Shown piece after piece: positions 23,689-31,809 of a DNA stretch of 42,243 nucleotides (position 1 is the stretch's first letter; each line of letters opens with the position of its first letter). Below the pieces are notes generated by a model that searched no databases, had not been told where the DNA came from, and saw only the letters and a program-made list of their open reading frames with translations. A program made the position numbers and the translations under genes. Source of the stretch: a virus; IMG/VR virus record IMGVR_UViG_3300028559_000077, positions 1-42,243 of that record; one strand, given 5' to 3'.

Positions 23689-26205
23689 ATGGCTAAACTT
23701 ACAGGCACTCTAAGAGAAAGTATTCTTAGTACACTCGATGGTAAAAATAGATACGGAAAAATAAAAGGTAGTACGCCTTATGATGAAGTTCTTAGTTACG
23801 TAAAAAAAGTAGAGGGAGGATATTCTCATCCAATACACTTTTATGAAACAACGGTCGTAAGAGGGGGAAAAAACACTATATCAGGTAGTAGTGGAGAAAC
23901 AATGTTTGGTGAGGATAGAGCAGCAGGACAGACAGAGAAAAATACTGATTTCGGAAAACAGATGTGGGCACTGATCGATACGTGGAGTGGTCTCGGTCCA
24001 TGGGCCGCTAAAAATAGAGATCCAATATTGGGACTTGCTAAAAATTTCCCAAAAGCGGATTTAAAATATATCTGGGATAATAGAGCACGTTTGAAGTACC
24101 CAATTCATGGTGGATATCCACCAGAGCCATTGAAGGGAAAAATAGCGGATCTCGCTAAAAAACATGTGAGACAGAGGTACGACGATTCTCTCGCAAAGTA
24201 TTTTCGTCCAGATTTAATCTCTATTATAAATAAGGATGGTAGATTAATTTATTTTTTTCTAAGACTAAGATTTAATGGTCCTGCGTACTTCCAGGCAGCC
24301 GCGCCAGTTCTTACTGATTATTATAGAAAGAATCCGAATGCGACTATGGAGGAATTGGTAGATGTTTGTTTAGAGTGGAAGTGGGCGTATGCTTCTACAT
24401 TGGACGATGGTACAACTACAGGGACCGATTCTAGATACGTAATTAAACTAGACACAATGAAAGCAGCTGAGTATTTCGGATGGCCAAGAACACCTAATCA
24501 ATCACTACCAGCGTCAACTACAACTCCAAATACTGCAGGAGCTGCAGCACCTACATCACCTGCAGCTCCTGCAGGTAATTCTCAAACTACAGATCCGATC
24601 GCTCAAGATAAGAAGTCTGGAGATACAGATGATTCGACTCCGAAAGAACCAACAGGACCTATAACCCAAATAAAAAGGTTATTTAAACCAACCATAAGAC
24701 CAATAGATGTAGAATTAGATATGGAAGCTGAGAGTTTCCAAAATAAAAAAATAATAGCCTCAACCCTTGGTTATACTCCATTAATTTTTTATAATGGTGT
24801 TGATATAAAAGCCACTGATATCAGTTCATTCAAATTATATCATGAAGGTATGTTACCAAAAGTCGAGTGTGTTATCTCAGATACATATGGTGTTTTTAAG
24901 AAAACTGGTATTCCTGGCGATGATACAAAGATATCTATTTTCATAAATTCAAAAAGTAGAATTTTAGCATCACTTAGAATGGATTTCAAAGTTCTTGAAT
25001 TTGCGGAGATATCACCAGGAAAATATAGAGTATCAGCTGTAATAGATATACCAAAGATGTATATTAGAAAATATACAAATTTTTCGGGTAAAACTTCATT
25101 CGAAGCTCTTCAAGACTTAGCAAGGGAATTAGGACTTGGATTCTGTACAAATATTACTAATACTAATGATAGGCAAAACTGGATAAATTCTGGTAATACT
25201 GCTCGAGACTTCATGTATAATATAACAAAGTACTCATATATTTCAGATACGTCATTTCAAGTTTGTTATGTTGATTATTACTATAATCTTTGTTTTGTTG
25301 ATATATCAAGAGAGTTCGAAAGAGACGTAAGTAATGATGTTGGAGTATCTTGTGTTGGTTTCGACTCAGTAACAGGTACTGATAAAAAAAATGATGACAA
25401 GATTGAATCCTTAATATTAACAAATGAGCGTAATCTAAGTCTTAGTTCGGGATATATTGATAAGTATAAAGTTACAAATAATTCTACCACAGTATCCTTG
25501 AGAAAAGCTTACAGAGATGATGTTAAGTATTTGGATATACAAAAAAAAGAAATTCTATACTTTACGGTTGATTCACAAAGTGGTGATCCGAGTAAATCAT
25601 TGATATTAAAAGCTAGCTCTGGTGATGATGAATTCTTCAAAGAAAATACTAAAAGTACGTACGGTGGCAAATTAGATGCTAATACAGATGGTAGTGGAAA
25701 TGCACACTCTAATTCATCATATACAGCAGTTAATAATCAGAGAAATATTACAGATTTTGCGAAATTAAACGCATTAATGTATTTACCAAATTGTAACTTA
25801 AACCTATATCCATATAGGAAAGTTAAGGTTCATATTATGAACCAAAAACAAACACCAGATGATGGTCTAATATCAACTAGATTGACTGGAGATTGGTTAA
25901 TTTCTGGTATTGAATTTAGTCTTAGTCAAGGTAAATTTACACAAATACTAACTTGTTTGAAAAGAGAATTGAGTTTGACAAAAGAAGAGCAAGATAGTCA
26001 ACAAGTAAATAGAAATCAAGACCAAAACAACTTTAAAACTGATCGAAATCCTGAACCAATTCTTCCTAATAGTGTATATAGAGTAGGAGAAATTTATACA
26101 GTTAAAGATGCTAAAGGACTCGAATATAAAATGACAGTTGAGGCGATTTCTACAGATGGTAAAGAAATTACAGCTTCAGTTGATACAAGAAGTACAATAA
26201 AATAA
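23689..26205 (+). CDS. Baseplate hub (gp27-like) fused to N-terminal lysozyme-like domain
   Basis: This 838-residue two-part protein has an N-terminal 235 residues that look like a peptidoglycan-cutting tail lysozyme: VKKVEGGYSHP (candidate catalytic E42), SSGETMFGEDRAAG at 68-80 and aromatic-rich helices (WSGLGPWAAKNRD). A Thr/Pro/Ala linker spans about 270-330. The rest reads as a gp27/phage late control D-type hub: PLIFYNGVDI, VECVISDTYGVFKKTGIPGD, TSFEALQDLARELGL and TGDWLISGIEFSLSQGKFTQ. The last 60 residues add a small beta domain. The hub should bind the gp5-like spike at 2824. Lysozyme activity is inferred from pattern, not proven. Confidence 0.75.
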   Translation: MAKLTGTLRESILSTLDGKNRYGKIKGSTPYDEVLSYVKKVEGGYSHPIHFYETTVVRGGKNTISGSSGETMFGEDRAAGQTEKNTDFGKQMWALIDTWSGLGPWAAKNRDPILGLAKNFPKADLKYIWDNRARLKYPIHGGYPPEPLKGKIADLAKKHVRQRYDDSLAKYFRPDLISIINKDGRLIYFFLRLRFNGPAYFQAAAPVLTDYYRKNPNATMEELVDVCLEWKWAYASTLDDGTTTGTDSRYVIKLDTMKAAEYFGWPRTPNQSLPASTTTPNTAGAAAPTSPAAPAGNSQTTDPIAQDKKSGDTDDSTPKEPTGPITQIKRLFKPTIRPIDVELDMEAESFQNKKIIASTLGYTPLIFYNGVDIKATDISSFKLYHEGMLPKVECVISDTYGVFKKTGIPGDDTKISIFINSKSRILASLRMDFKVLEFAEISPGKYRVSAVIDIPKMYIRKYTNFSGKTSFEALQDLARELGLGFCTNITNTNDRQNWINSGNTARDFMYNITKYSYISDTSFQVCYVDYYYNLCFVDISREFERDVSNDVGVSCVGFDSVTGTDKKNDDKIESLILTNERNLSLSSGYIDKYKVTNNSTTVSLRKAYRDDVKYLDIQKKEILYFTVDSQSGDPSKSLILKASSGDDEFFKENTKSTYGGKLDANTDGSGNAHSNSSYTAVNNQRNITDFAKLNALMYLPNCNLNLYPYRKVKVHIMNQKQTPDDGLISTRLTGDWLISGIEFSLSQGKFTQILTCLKRELSLTKEEQDSQQVNRNQDQNNFKTDRNPEPILPNSVYRVGEIYTVKDAKGLEYKMTVEAISTDGKEITASVDTRSTIK

Positions 26206-26216
26206 TAAAATAATAG

Positions 26217-27641
26217 ATGGCCAGACTTTATGTAATACAAATAAAACTTGAATCATATATTGGATTTAAATATGATAGTTATGAAGATAGTGATGGTAAC
26301 TATTTAAATGAAATTATACAAGGCAATATTCAGAAAGATATAACTGGACCTTTTGTTTCTGGATTTAGTAGATTTCCGACCTATAGTAGTGGAAATTCAT
26401 CAAGCTCTGAATTGGTTATAGATGTTGATAAATTATCAGAAGAAAACAAAGGATTAATCGATTCAGGATTGAGTCCTTTGACAACCCAGAATATAATTAA
26501 TCAGGTCAAAGATATAATAAAGAAGGAATTTCAAAATTTTTCAGCACCATTTAAAATCGAATCTGATGAATCGAATGCTGGTGTTAATAATTATTCTGGA
26601 GCAAATGCGGGTGGATGGAAGTTGAATGTAATTTTAGGAAATGAACCACCAGATCCTGCTCCAGTAGCACCCACAGTACAACCTGTGGCTAATCAGGTCG
26701 TGACACCGACTCCTCCTTCTGAACCGGCACCTGCACCGCCACCACCTGGTAAACTTTATAACAGTATTATTTTCAATGTAGAAAAAAATAATATTTTAGT
26801 ACCAACACAAAATACATTTGATTTAGGTGAACTTACCATAGTTAAGCGTGACTATGCACCGACTGTTCCTGTAAGTGATAATACAGCACCTACTAATATT
26901 GGTGAATTCTCAAATATGGCACCTGCTGATGTTCCACCTACCGCACCATCTGGTAAGTCATCACCAAGTGGATTCACAATAAAGGGAAGCTCTTTCAGGG
27001 TGGCTAATCGAAAACCTACACAGATAGTAATACACTACACTGCAGGTTGGCAAATAACCGATAATAATAAAGCCACTGTAGATTTTCTCCAATCGAGAGA
27101 AGGAGGAAGCGGACTTACCTACCACTTTATAATAGCAGTTGATGGTCATATAGAGAATTTGGTGGATCCTAAGAATGTGGCTTTTCATGCGAAAGGTGCT
27201 AATGCAAATAGTATCGGTATATCACTTGCTAGTTTAGGAACCACATTGCATTCTAAAAACACTATAACATCTGCTGATGAAGAGGTTAACAAGTTGAGAA
27301 GAAAAAACAACTTATATAAATTAGCTGAGAATCATGCAGAATTAGTTGATTTCAATGAGAGAAAAAGCCCTTATAAGAGTATAAAATTTGGTCAGGAAGT
27401 ATCAGATGCTCAATTAAGATCACTTTCATCACTTCTTAAAAAACTCAGACAAGATTTTCCAACAATACCCGCTTGGAATGGATTAACACAGGACAAATTT
27501 GACCTGATGTTTCCGAAAAGTGGAACCACATATCAATCTGATAAACCTGGACTTTATAGTCACTGTTCGATCACTACTCAAAAGGCAGATGCACTTCCAA
27601 CACCGAGATTGATAAAGTTTCTCAAACAAATAAGATTTTAA
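26217..27641 (+). CDS. Tail-associated N-acetylmuramoyl-L-alanine amidase
   Basis: This 474-residue protein has a C-terminal Amidase_2 domain from about 265: IVIHYTAGW with zinc ligand H273, YHFIIAVDGHI at 302-312, VAFHAKGANANSIGISLA at about 321-337, and SHCSITTQKAD with H449, K456 and D458 as the remaining zinc and catalytic residues. It cuts the amide bond between muramic acid and the stem peptide. The first 140 residues are a separate structural domain, joined by Pro/Ala-rich linkers (150-180 and 235-250). The gene follows the hub gene by 11 bases, so the enzyme is probably carried in the baseplate. Confidence 0.88.
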   Translation: MARLYVIQIKLESYIGFKYDSYEDSDGNYLNEIIQGNIQKDITGPFVSGFSRFPTYSSGNSSSSELVIDVDKLSEENKGLIDSGLSPLTTQNIINQVKDIIKKEFQNFSAPFKIESDESNAGVNNYSGANAGGWKLNVILGNEPPDPAPVAPTVQPVANQVVTPTPPSEPAPAPPPPGKLYNSIIFNVEKNNILVPTQNTFDLGELTIVKRDYAPTVPVSDNTAPTNIGEFSNMAPADVPPTAPSGKSSPSGFTIKGSSFRVANRKPTQIVIHYTAGWQITDNNKATVDFLQSREGGSGLTYHFIIAVDGHIENLVDPKNVAFHAKGANANSIGISLASLGTTLHSKNTITSADEEVNKLRRKNNLYKLAENHAELVDFNERKSPYKSIKFGQEVSDAQLRSLSSLLKKLRQDFPTIPAWNGLTQDKFDLMFPKSGTTYQSDKPGLYSHCSITTQKADALPTPRLIKFLKQIRF

Positions 27642-27655
27642 TTGATTTAATAATC

Positions 27656-27665
27656 TTAATATATA
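27656..27665 (+). promoter_or_regulatory. TTAATATATA promoter-like element
   Basis: An exact copy four bases before the ATG at 27670. Confidence 0.6.
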
Positions 27666-27669
27666 CAAT

Positions 27670-28299
27670 ATGAAATGGATTAAACAATTTAAAGAATTTA
27701 AAGAATCACTTCAAATTGACTTGACATTCAATTCAATAGATATAATGGAATCTTTGAATATCTGGCAAGATATTTTATTGAAATCAATTTCAGCTGAGCC
27801 AGTTGATATATTTGATACATTAAAGTTATCAAATGATTTAAAAAGTAAATTAGATTTGGATACTTTATCCGATTTAGTAGAATTTTTAAATTCATTATCA
27901 TCAATCGGATTGAAAAAGTCACCTCTACAAAATACAACAGACTATCAAACATTTTTGAATAAGCCGTGTAAATTTATGTTTATATATGACTTCAATGCTA
28001 ATGAATTAGAGAATCCGGAATATTTAGCTTTTCAAAGTTGGAATGATACTCTAAAAAAATGGGATGAAACTAAATTATTTAAAGTAAAAGATGATGTTAA
28101 AAAATTCTATGATAAATTAACGAGTAAAACTATTGAAATTGTGGATGGTTCGGAAAATTATATCTACTCCACTTCAAATGGTAACGATTGGGAGTTACAA
28201 AACATAGATAAAGAGAATGATATCTATACTAAAATTCTAAGAAAAGAAGAATTGCAAAAGATTCTAGATGAAAGTAAAATTACCTTAAATATTATTTAA
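27670..28299 (+). CDS. Unknown protein with capsid-targeting-like N-terminus
   Basis: This 209-residue protein starts MKWIKQFKEFKESLQ, close to the shared pattern with Glu-Ser in the cleavage position. It is helical in the first 100 residues and alpha/beta later, with KPCKFMFIYDFN and a phenylalanine/tryptophan-rich centre. There are no enzyme motifs. It has its own promoter element and overlaps the convergent J-domain gene by 15 bases. Confidence 0.7.
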   Translation: MKWIKQFKEFKESLQIDLTFNSIDIMESLNIWQDILLKSISAEPVDIFDTLKLSNDLKSKLDLDTLSDLVEFLNSLSSIGLKKSPLQNTTDYQTFLNKPCKFMFIYDFNANELENPEYLAFQSWNDTLKKWDETKLFKVKDDVKKFYDKLTSKTIEIVDGSENYIYSTSNGNDWELQNIDKENDIYTKILRKEELQKILDESKITLNII

Positions 28300-28878
28300 T
28301 TTATTCTCAATAAAACTAAGTACAATTTTTAGTTTATCGTCTTCACTACTAGATTTCAACCACTTAAAAGTATAAGTGGATTCTAAAAATGAAATTTGTG
28401 ATTTATAATTTACAATTTTATCTTTTACTTGTTCTAGAATAGATTCAGTCCACTCGAATTCAATCATTAATTCGGATGAAACTTTATATAGAGTCACTAA
28501 GTCATTTGCCTCATAGGCACTAGTTGCTTCTAAATATAACTCATTTAATTTAGGATTCTTAATTTTATCTGGATGAGTCGATTTTACAATTTTTCGATAT
28601 ATCTTCTTAACATCAGAATCAATTGTTGGCTTACTTAAAACATCGAATTCAATATCATCTATATTTGGTTCAATTTTAGAACTATTAATAAATGTATTAC
28701 TAGTTCTATCTCTATAAATACTTCTTAACTCTGGATATCTATCCAGAATAGTTTCAACAGAATCTAAAAAAACATTATTATATTCTCTGATTATTTCTGA
28801 TTGATATAAATAATCAGATTCAATAAATTGTAGTTCTTTAATTAGCCTTTGAAATTCAAGTGACTTTAGTCTAGACAT
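28285..28878 (-). CDS. J-domain protein
   Basis: This 197-residue protein has a J-domain-like segment at about 88-140: VKKIYRKIVKSTHPDKIKNP, with the diagnostic HPD tripeptide at 102-104, then a second helix LNELYLEATSAYEAND. J-domains stimulate the ATPase of DnaK-type chaperones, so this could recruit host Hsp70 for virion assembly or replication. There is no Gly/Phe or zinc region. Helical segments flank the J-domain on both sides. The promoter region is shared head to head with the next plus-strand gene. Confidence 0.8.
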   Translation of the reverse strand: MSRLKSLEFQRLIKELQFIESDYLYQSEIIREYNNVFLDSVETILDRYPELRSIYRDRTSNTFINSSKIEPNIDDIEFDVLSKPTIDSDVKKIYRKIVKSTHPDKIKNPKLNELYLEATSAYEANDLVTLYKVSSELMIEFEWTESILEQVKDKIVNYKSQISFLESTYTFKWLKSSSEDDKLKIVLSFIENKLNNI

Positions 28879-28910
28879 CTATATTGATATTAAAATAGTG
28901 TATTATTGTT

Positions 28911-28920
28911 TTAATATATA
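28911..28920 (+). promoter_or_regulatory. TTAATATATA element in a divergent promoter region
   Basis: An exact copy 19 bases before the ATG at 28940. ATATTAAAA near 28887 and TTTTAATAT at about 28909 form an inverted repeat, so similar elements face the J-domain gene and this gene. Confidence 0.6.
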
Positions 28921-28939
28921 ATGAAATAGATTTAACTAA

Positions 28940-29488
28940 ATGGAAAAAATGTCACTTTACGAACTTTATAGAATTCTTGAAAATGTTAGATCATCTGATT
29001 ATAAATTTGAAACAATAGAATATATTGAAAATATTATTTCAGAAAAGGAAAGAGTTCTTGAAGATACATCAGCAACTGGTGGTCCCGCTGGATCAGCCGG
29101 TGCGGCATCGGTTGGATATGGTGGAGGAGGAGTTTCAATGGGTAATGCGACAACTGCTGGAATGGGTGGTGTAGTGTCTTCACAACCATCAGCGTTTCCA
29201 GGTGCTCTTAATGGTGTTGCTTGGGCATCTGGTGGTGGAACAAAAGGATCTGGTGACATATCTATACCTTATAATCCTAGTGGTGCAAATAGAATGTTTC
29301 AAAAATTACCAGTTATGGGAAAGAATCATAAATCACAAACCGGTAAAAAATCTAGACAAAAACCTTTAAACATAAAATCTCTTAAAGATATTATGGCAAA
29401 TAAAGGAAAATCTTCTGGTAAAATAATGAACTTCAATGACTTTGATAAAAAAGATGTTACTACAAAAGTAACCAAGGTTAAAGAATAA
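28940..29488 (+). CDS. Glycine-rich protein of unknown function
   Basis: This 182-residue protein has a helical, acidic N-terminus (LYELYRILENVRSSDYKFET), a Gly/Ala/Ser-rich disordered middle (residues 45-110, including VGYGGGGVSMG) and a basic C-terminal third (KNHKSQTGKKSRQKPLNIKS). The end KIMNFNDFDKKD may be a short interaction peptide. Similar architecture occurs in phage scaffold or packaged proteins, but nothing specific is recognised. It precedes the endolysin gene by 17 bases. Confidence 0.65.
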   Translation: MEKMSLYELYRILENVRSSDYKFETIEYIENIISEKERVLEDTSATGGPAGSAGAASVGYGGGGVSMGNATTAGMGGVVSSQPSAFPGALNGVAWASGGGTKGSGDISIPYNPSGANRMFQKLPVMGKNHKSQTGKKSRQKPLNIKSLKDIMANKGKSSGKIMNFNDFDKKDVTTKVTKVKE

Positions 29489-29505
29489 AAATTAACTAAT
29501 CAATT

Positions 29506-29964
29506 ATGAGTAAAATAACAACTACTGGTAAAAAAGGAATAGATTTAATTAAATCATTTGAAGGTTTTTATGCTAAACCATACATGTGCCCAGCTTCTGT
29601 GCCTACAATTGGATATGGAACAACTAGATATCCTAATGGAAATAAAGTTACATTAAAAGATGTATCAATAACAGAACAACAAGGAGTTGAATACTTAATG
29701 GATGATTTGAAAACATTTGAAAAATATGTAGATTCTTATTGTAGAGATGATGTAAATCAAAATCAGTTTGATGCTTTAGTATCATTTTGTTACAATCTAG
29801 GACCAAATAATTTAAAATCATCTACTTTACTTAAAAAGGTGAATTTGAACCCTTCTGATCCAAGTATTTTAAATGAATTCCTTAAATGGAATAAAGGTGG
29901 TGGGAAAGTATTAAAAGGATTAACTAAACGTAGGCAAGCTGAATCTAACTTGTACTTCTCTTAA
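29506..29964 (+). CDS. GH24 endolysin (T4-lysozyme family)
   Basis: This 152-residue phage lysozyme hydrolyses the MurNAc-GlcNAc bond of peptidoglycan. The catalytic E19 is in KSFEGF. The spacing Glu-8-x-5-Thr is kept with C28 and T34 (PYMCPASVPTIGYGTT), where Cys replaces the Asp of T4 lysozyme, as in many GH24 endolysins. The C-terminal helix carries LTKRRQAESNLY, typical of the family. No signal peptide is present, so it would need a holin to reach the wall. None is evident nearby, although the 240-residue membrane protein at 30533 is a neighbour. Confidence 0.9.
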   Translation: MSKITTTGKKGIDLIKSFEGFYAKPYMCPASVPTIGYGTTRYPNGNKVTLKDVSITEQQGVEYLMDDLKTFEKYVDSYCRDDVNQNQFDALVSFCYNLGPNNLKSSTLLKKVNLNPSDPSILNEFLKWNKGGGKVLKGLTKRRQAESNLYFS

Positions 29965-30014
29965 TAAACATTTTATCATTTATTTAATATACCATGTAAA
30001 TAAAATTTAAATAC

Positions 30015-30536
30015 GTGTTAGATAAACAGGAAAAATTAATTATTGTTGGTTCTAGTGGATCGGGTAAAGATTACCTACTAAGAGAACTAGATAAACAAGG
30101 ATTAAAAATATCTATTAAAGTCACATCAAGGCCCCAAAGACAAAATGAAATAGATGGTGTTAATTATCATTTTAAGAAATTAGAAGATTTTAATAATTTA
30201 GATCTAATAGTCAGTCAAGACTTTTATAATGATAAGAAAGAACTTTGGAAATATGGAATCTTAAAAGAAGATTTTAATAACTCACAAGCTTTTATAATGA
30301 CACCCGGAGAAATATCACAGATAGATGAAATAACTAGAAAAGGATGTTTTGTTGTTTATCTGGATATAGATAGAAGTATTAGGGAAAAAAGAATTATTAA
30401 AAGAAATGATAATAATGATTCAGTGATGAGAAGACTAGATGCTGATGATATAGATTTTTTAGGATTTAAAGATTACGATTTAAAAATAACTGACCCCGAA
30501 TTTGACGTTGAATCGATTATAAGCCTAATGAATTAA
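30015..30536 (+). CDS. Guanylate-kinase-like nucleotide kinase
   Basis: This 173-residue P-loop kinase has VGSSGSGKD at about 11-19, followed by the guanylate-kinase substrate segment TSRPQRQNEIDGVNYHF at about 38-54, and a lid region with KRIIKRNDN. Members phosphorylate GMP or dGMP to the diphosphate, feeding phage DNA synthesis. It starts at GTG (30015). The first ATG downstream would remove the P-loop. Bacterial Gmk is about 205 residues, so it is slightly short. It converges with the membrane-protein gene, overlapping by four bases. Confidence 0.8.
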   Translation: MLDKQEKLIIVGSSGSGKDYLLRELDKQGLKISIKVTSRPQRQNEIDGVNYHFKKLEDFNNLDLIVSQDFYNDKKELWKYGILKEDFNNSQAFIMTPGEISQIDEITRKGCFVVYLDIDRSIREKRIIKRNDNNDSVMRRLDADDIDFLGFKDYDLKITDPEFDVESIISLMN

Positions 30537-31255
30537 GGTTCAGTTATCTTTTTATTACCATCCGTTATAGATAATCCTTTTAATTGACCATTTATAGAGT
30601 TACAAACATTCTCAGAACTTGAAATTAAATTTTCTAAAACAGAAAGTATAATATTCAATATTGAATACATCTTTAAAAAGTTTTTATCACTCTCATAAAA
30701 TTGTGAATTAGATATACTCTCAATTAAATCGATTGTTAGTGTAATTGTATCATTATTTTTTGCTTTCATTTTCATAATGATGATTTTAGGAATACCCATT
30801 TCCTCACATTCTCTCTCATAATCATATACTATTTTATTGATTAAATCCAATAGACTTTTCCAAAGCTGAGACTGATCCATACTTTGATATGTTTTACTTT
30901 GAACGAATTCATTTAAGTCCCTTTTATAACATTTTAAAAATGTTGCTAGGTATTTTTTAAAAACAAATGTTCTATATTCAGTGGAAAATTGAAATGTTGG
31001 TACTCTGGAATATGTCCAGAAGTCTATGTAGTTAAAAATATCGTGATTTATAATATCAGATTCGACAATTTCTTTAGAAGGTGATTCCTTCACTTTCTTT
31101 TTTAGGAAAAATTCAATAAATTTATCTGTTATTTTTGACCAAATTTCTACAAAATACTTTGACTTAAAAATACTTAGCATAGTTATAAGAATAAAGCCTA
31201 TTAAAGCTCCAACCCATCCTTTATTTTGCATCATCTCAATAATTTCTTTCTCCAT
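30533..31255 (-). CDS. Membrane-anchored hypothetical protein
   Basis: This 240-residue protein has one N-terminal membrane helix (WVGALIGFILITMLSIF, about 14-30) followed by a basic stretch (FLKKKVKES), which places the 200-residue helical domain in the cytoplasm. The rest holds two helical bundles separated by KIIIMKMKAKNNDTI. No enzyme motifs. It might be a host-membrane effector or superinfection factor. Holin function is unlikely given its size. It has its own promoter element, immediately after the terminator of a small RNA unit. Confidence 0.7.
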   Translation of the reverse strand: MEKEIIEMMQNKGWVGALIGFILITMLSIFKSKYFVEIWSKITDKFIEFFLKKKVKESPSKEIVESDIINHDIFNYIDFWTYSRVPTFQFSTEYRTFVFKKYLATFLKCYKRDLNEFVQSKTYQSMDQSQLWKSLLDLINKIVYDYERECEEMGIPKIIIMKMKAKNNDTITLTIDLIESISNSQFYESDKNFLKMYSILNIILSVLENLISSSENVCNSINGQLKGLSITDGNKKITEP

Positions 31256-31261
31256 ACAGAA

Positions 31262-31271
31262 TATATATTAA
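31262..31271 (-). promoter_or_regulatory. TTAATATATA promoter-like element (minus strand)
   Basis: An exact copy six bases before the ATG at 31255. Confidence 0.6.
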
Positions 31272-31294
31272 TTTAAAATTCTTTATTATTTATG

Positions 31295-31420
31295 AAAGAT
31301 TAAAAAACAAAGAATCCCTAGATTCACTACATCTAGGGATTTAACTTTGTGACACCTGTGGGGATAGCGATCCCACCGAGTCCATAACTTAGCGGTCCTA
31401 AGTCATATCTTAAATATTTT
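31295..31420 (-). ncRNA. Candidate structured small RNA
   Basis: This segment has no credible ORF but three strong stems on the minus strand: ACTTAG-GACCG-CTAAGT (31387-31403), GTGGGAT-CGCT-ATCCCCAC with one bulged G (31358-31376), and an 11-bp terminal stem (31313-31341). It is far more GC-rich than the surrounding AT-rich DNA. A TAATATATAC promoter-like element lies just upstream and a terminator closes it, giving a transcript of roughly 120 bases. No tRNA T-arm and no riboswitch class I recognise. The boundaries are approximate and the function is unknown. Confidence 0.65.
31300..31341 (-). terminator. Rho-independent terminator of the small RNA unit
   Basis: The arms AATCCCTAGAT and ATCTAGGGATT form an 11-bp stem over seven bases. 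On the minus strand it is followed by TTCTTTGTTTTTTAA. On the plus strand there is no T-run, which fixes the direction. Confidence 0.85.
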
Positions 31421-31427
31421 TTACTAT

Positions 31428-31437
31428 GTATATATTA
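31428..31437 (-). promoter_or_regulatory. Promoter-like element of the small RNA unit
   Basis: TAATATATAC on the minus strand, matching the core of the common element, about 25 bases before the first stem. Confidence 0.5.
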
Positions 31438-31455
31438 GTGAGTAGATATATGAAA

Positions 31456-31465
31456 TTAATATATA
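31456..31465 (+). promoter_or_regulatory. TTAATATATA promoter-like element
   Basis: An exact copy 19 bases before the ATG at 31485, divergent from the small RNA promoter. Confidence 0.6.
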
Positions 31466-31484
31466 ACAAAAATAATATTATTTT

Positions 31485-31802
31485 ATGGACATCCGTTATA
31501 ACATCAATAGAATTCATTCTGTTTTAAATGAATCATTTGCAAATGTTGAAATATCTGAAAAATCATCACTAAAGTTTGGAAAATACTTTGAAATTAGTAT
31601 TAAAGAATCAAAAGAGGTTAAAATGATAATTCCATTCAAAAATATTGATAACGTTAATAATTTCGAATTTTACTATTTATCAAATCCAATAAATGAAAAC
31701 TCAAATTTAGTAACTCGAAATAGTAATGCAGATTCGATATCCAAAATTATAGAAGATATTCTATTAAATGATAGATTTGATAAGGACTATTTAAAAAATT
31801 AA
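31485..31802 (+). CDS. Small protein upstream of baseplate gp6-like gene
   Basis: This 105-residue protein contains INRIHSVLNESFANVE near the N-terminus, which resembles the shared packaging-like peptide but sits further in. The rest is beta-rich (KFGKYFEISIKESKEVKMII) with an acidic C-terminal helix. The gene lies seven bases before the gp6-like gene, where T4 has gene 25. The length is near gp25 (132 residues), but no convincing gp25 motif is visible, so the identity stays open. Confidence 0.65.
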   Translation: MDIRYNINRIHSVLNESFANVEISEKSSLKFGKYFEISIKESKEVKMIIPFKNIDNVNNFEFYYLSNPINENSNLVTRNSNADSISKIIEDILLNDRFDKDYLKN

Positions 31803-31809
31803 TTTATAG

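Noticed and set aside
31383-31401. TAACTTAGCGGTCCTAAG resembles the I-CeuI site region of 23S rRNA helix 69-71.
   Set aside because: The match is short, the bases after it differ, and no other rRNA segment is near. It forms one stem of the small RNA candidate instead.
31485-31802. T4 gp25 identity for the gene before the gp6-like gene.
   Set aside because: Position and size fit, but no gp25 sequence motif is visible, so the gene was left as unknown.
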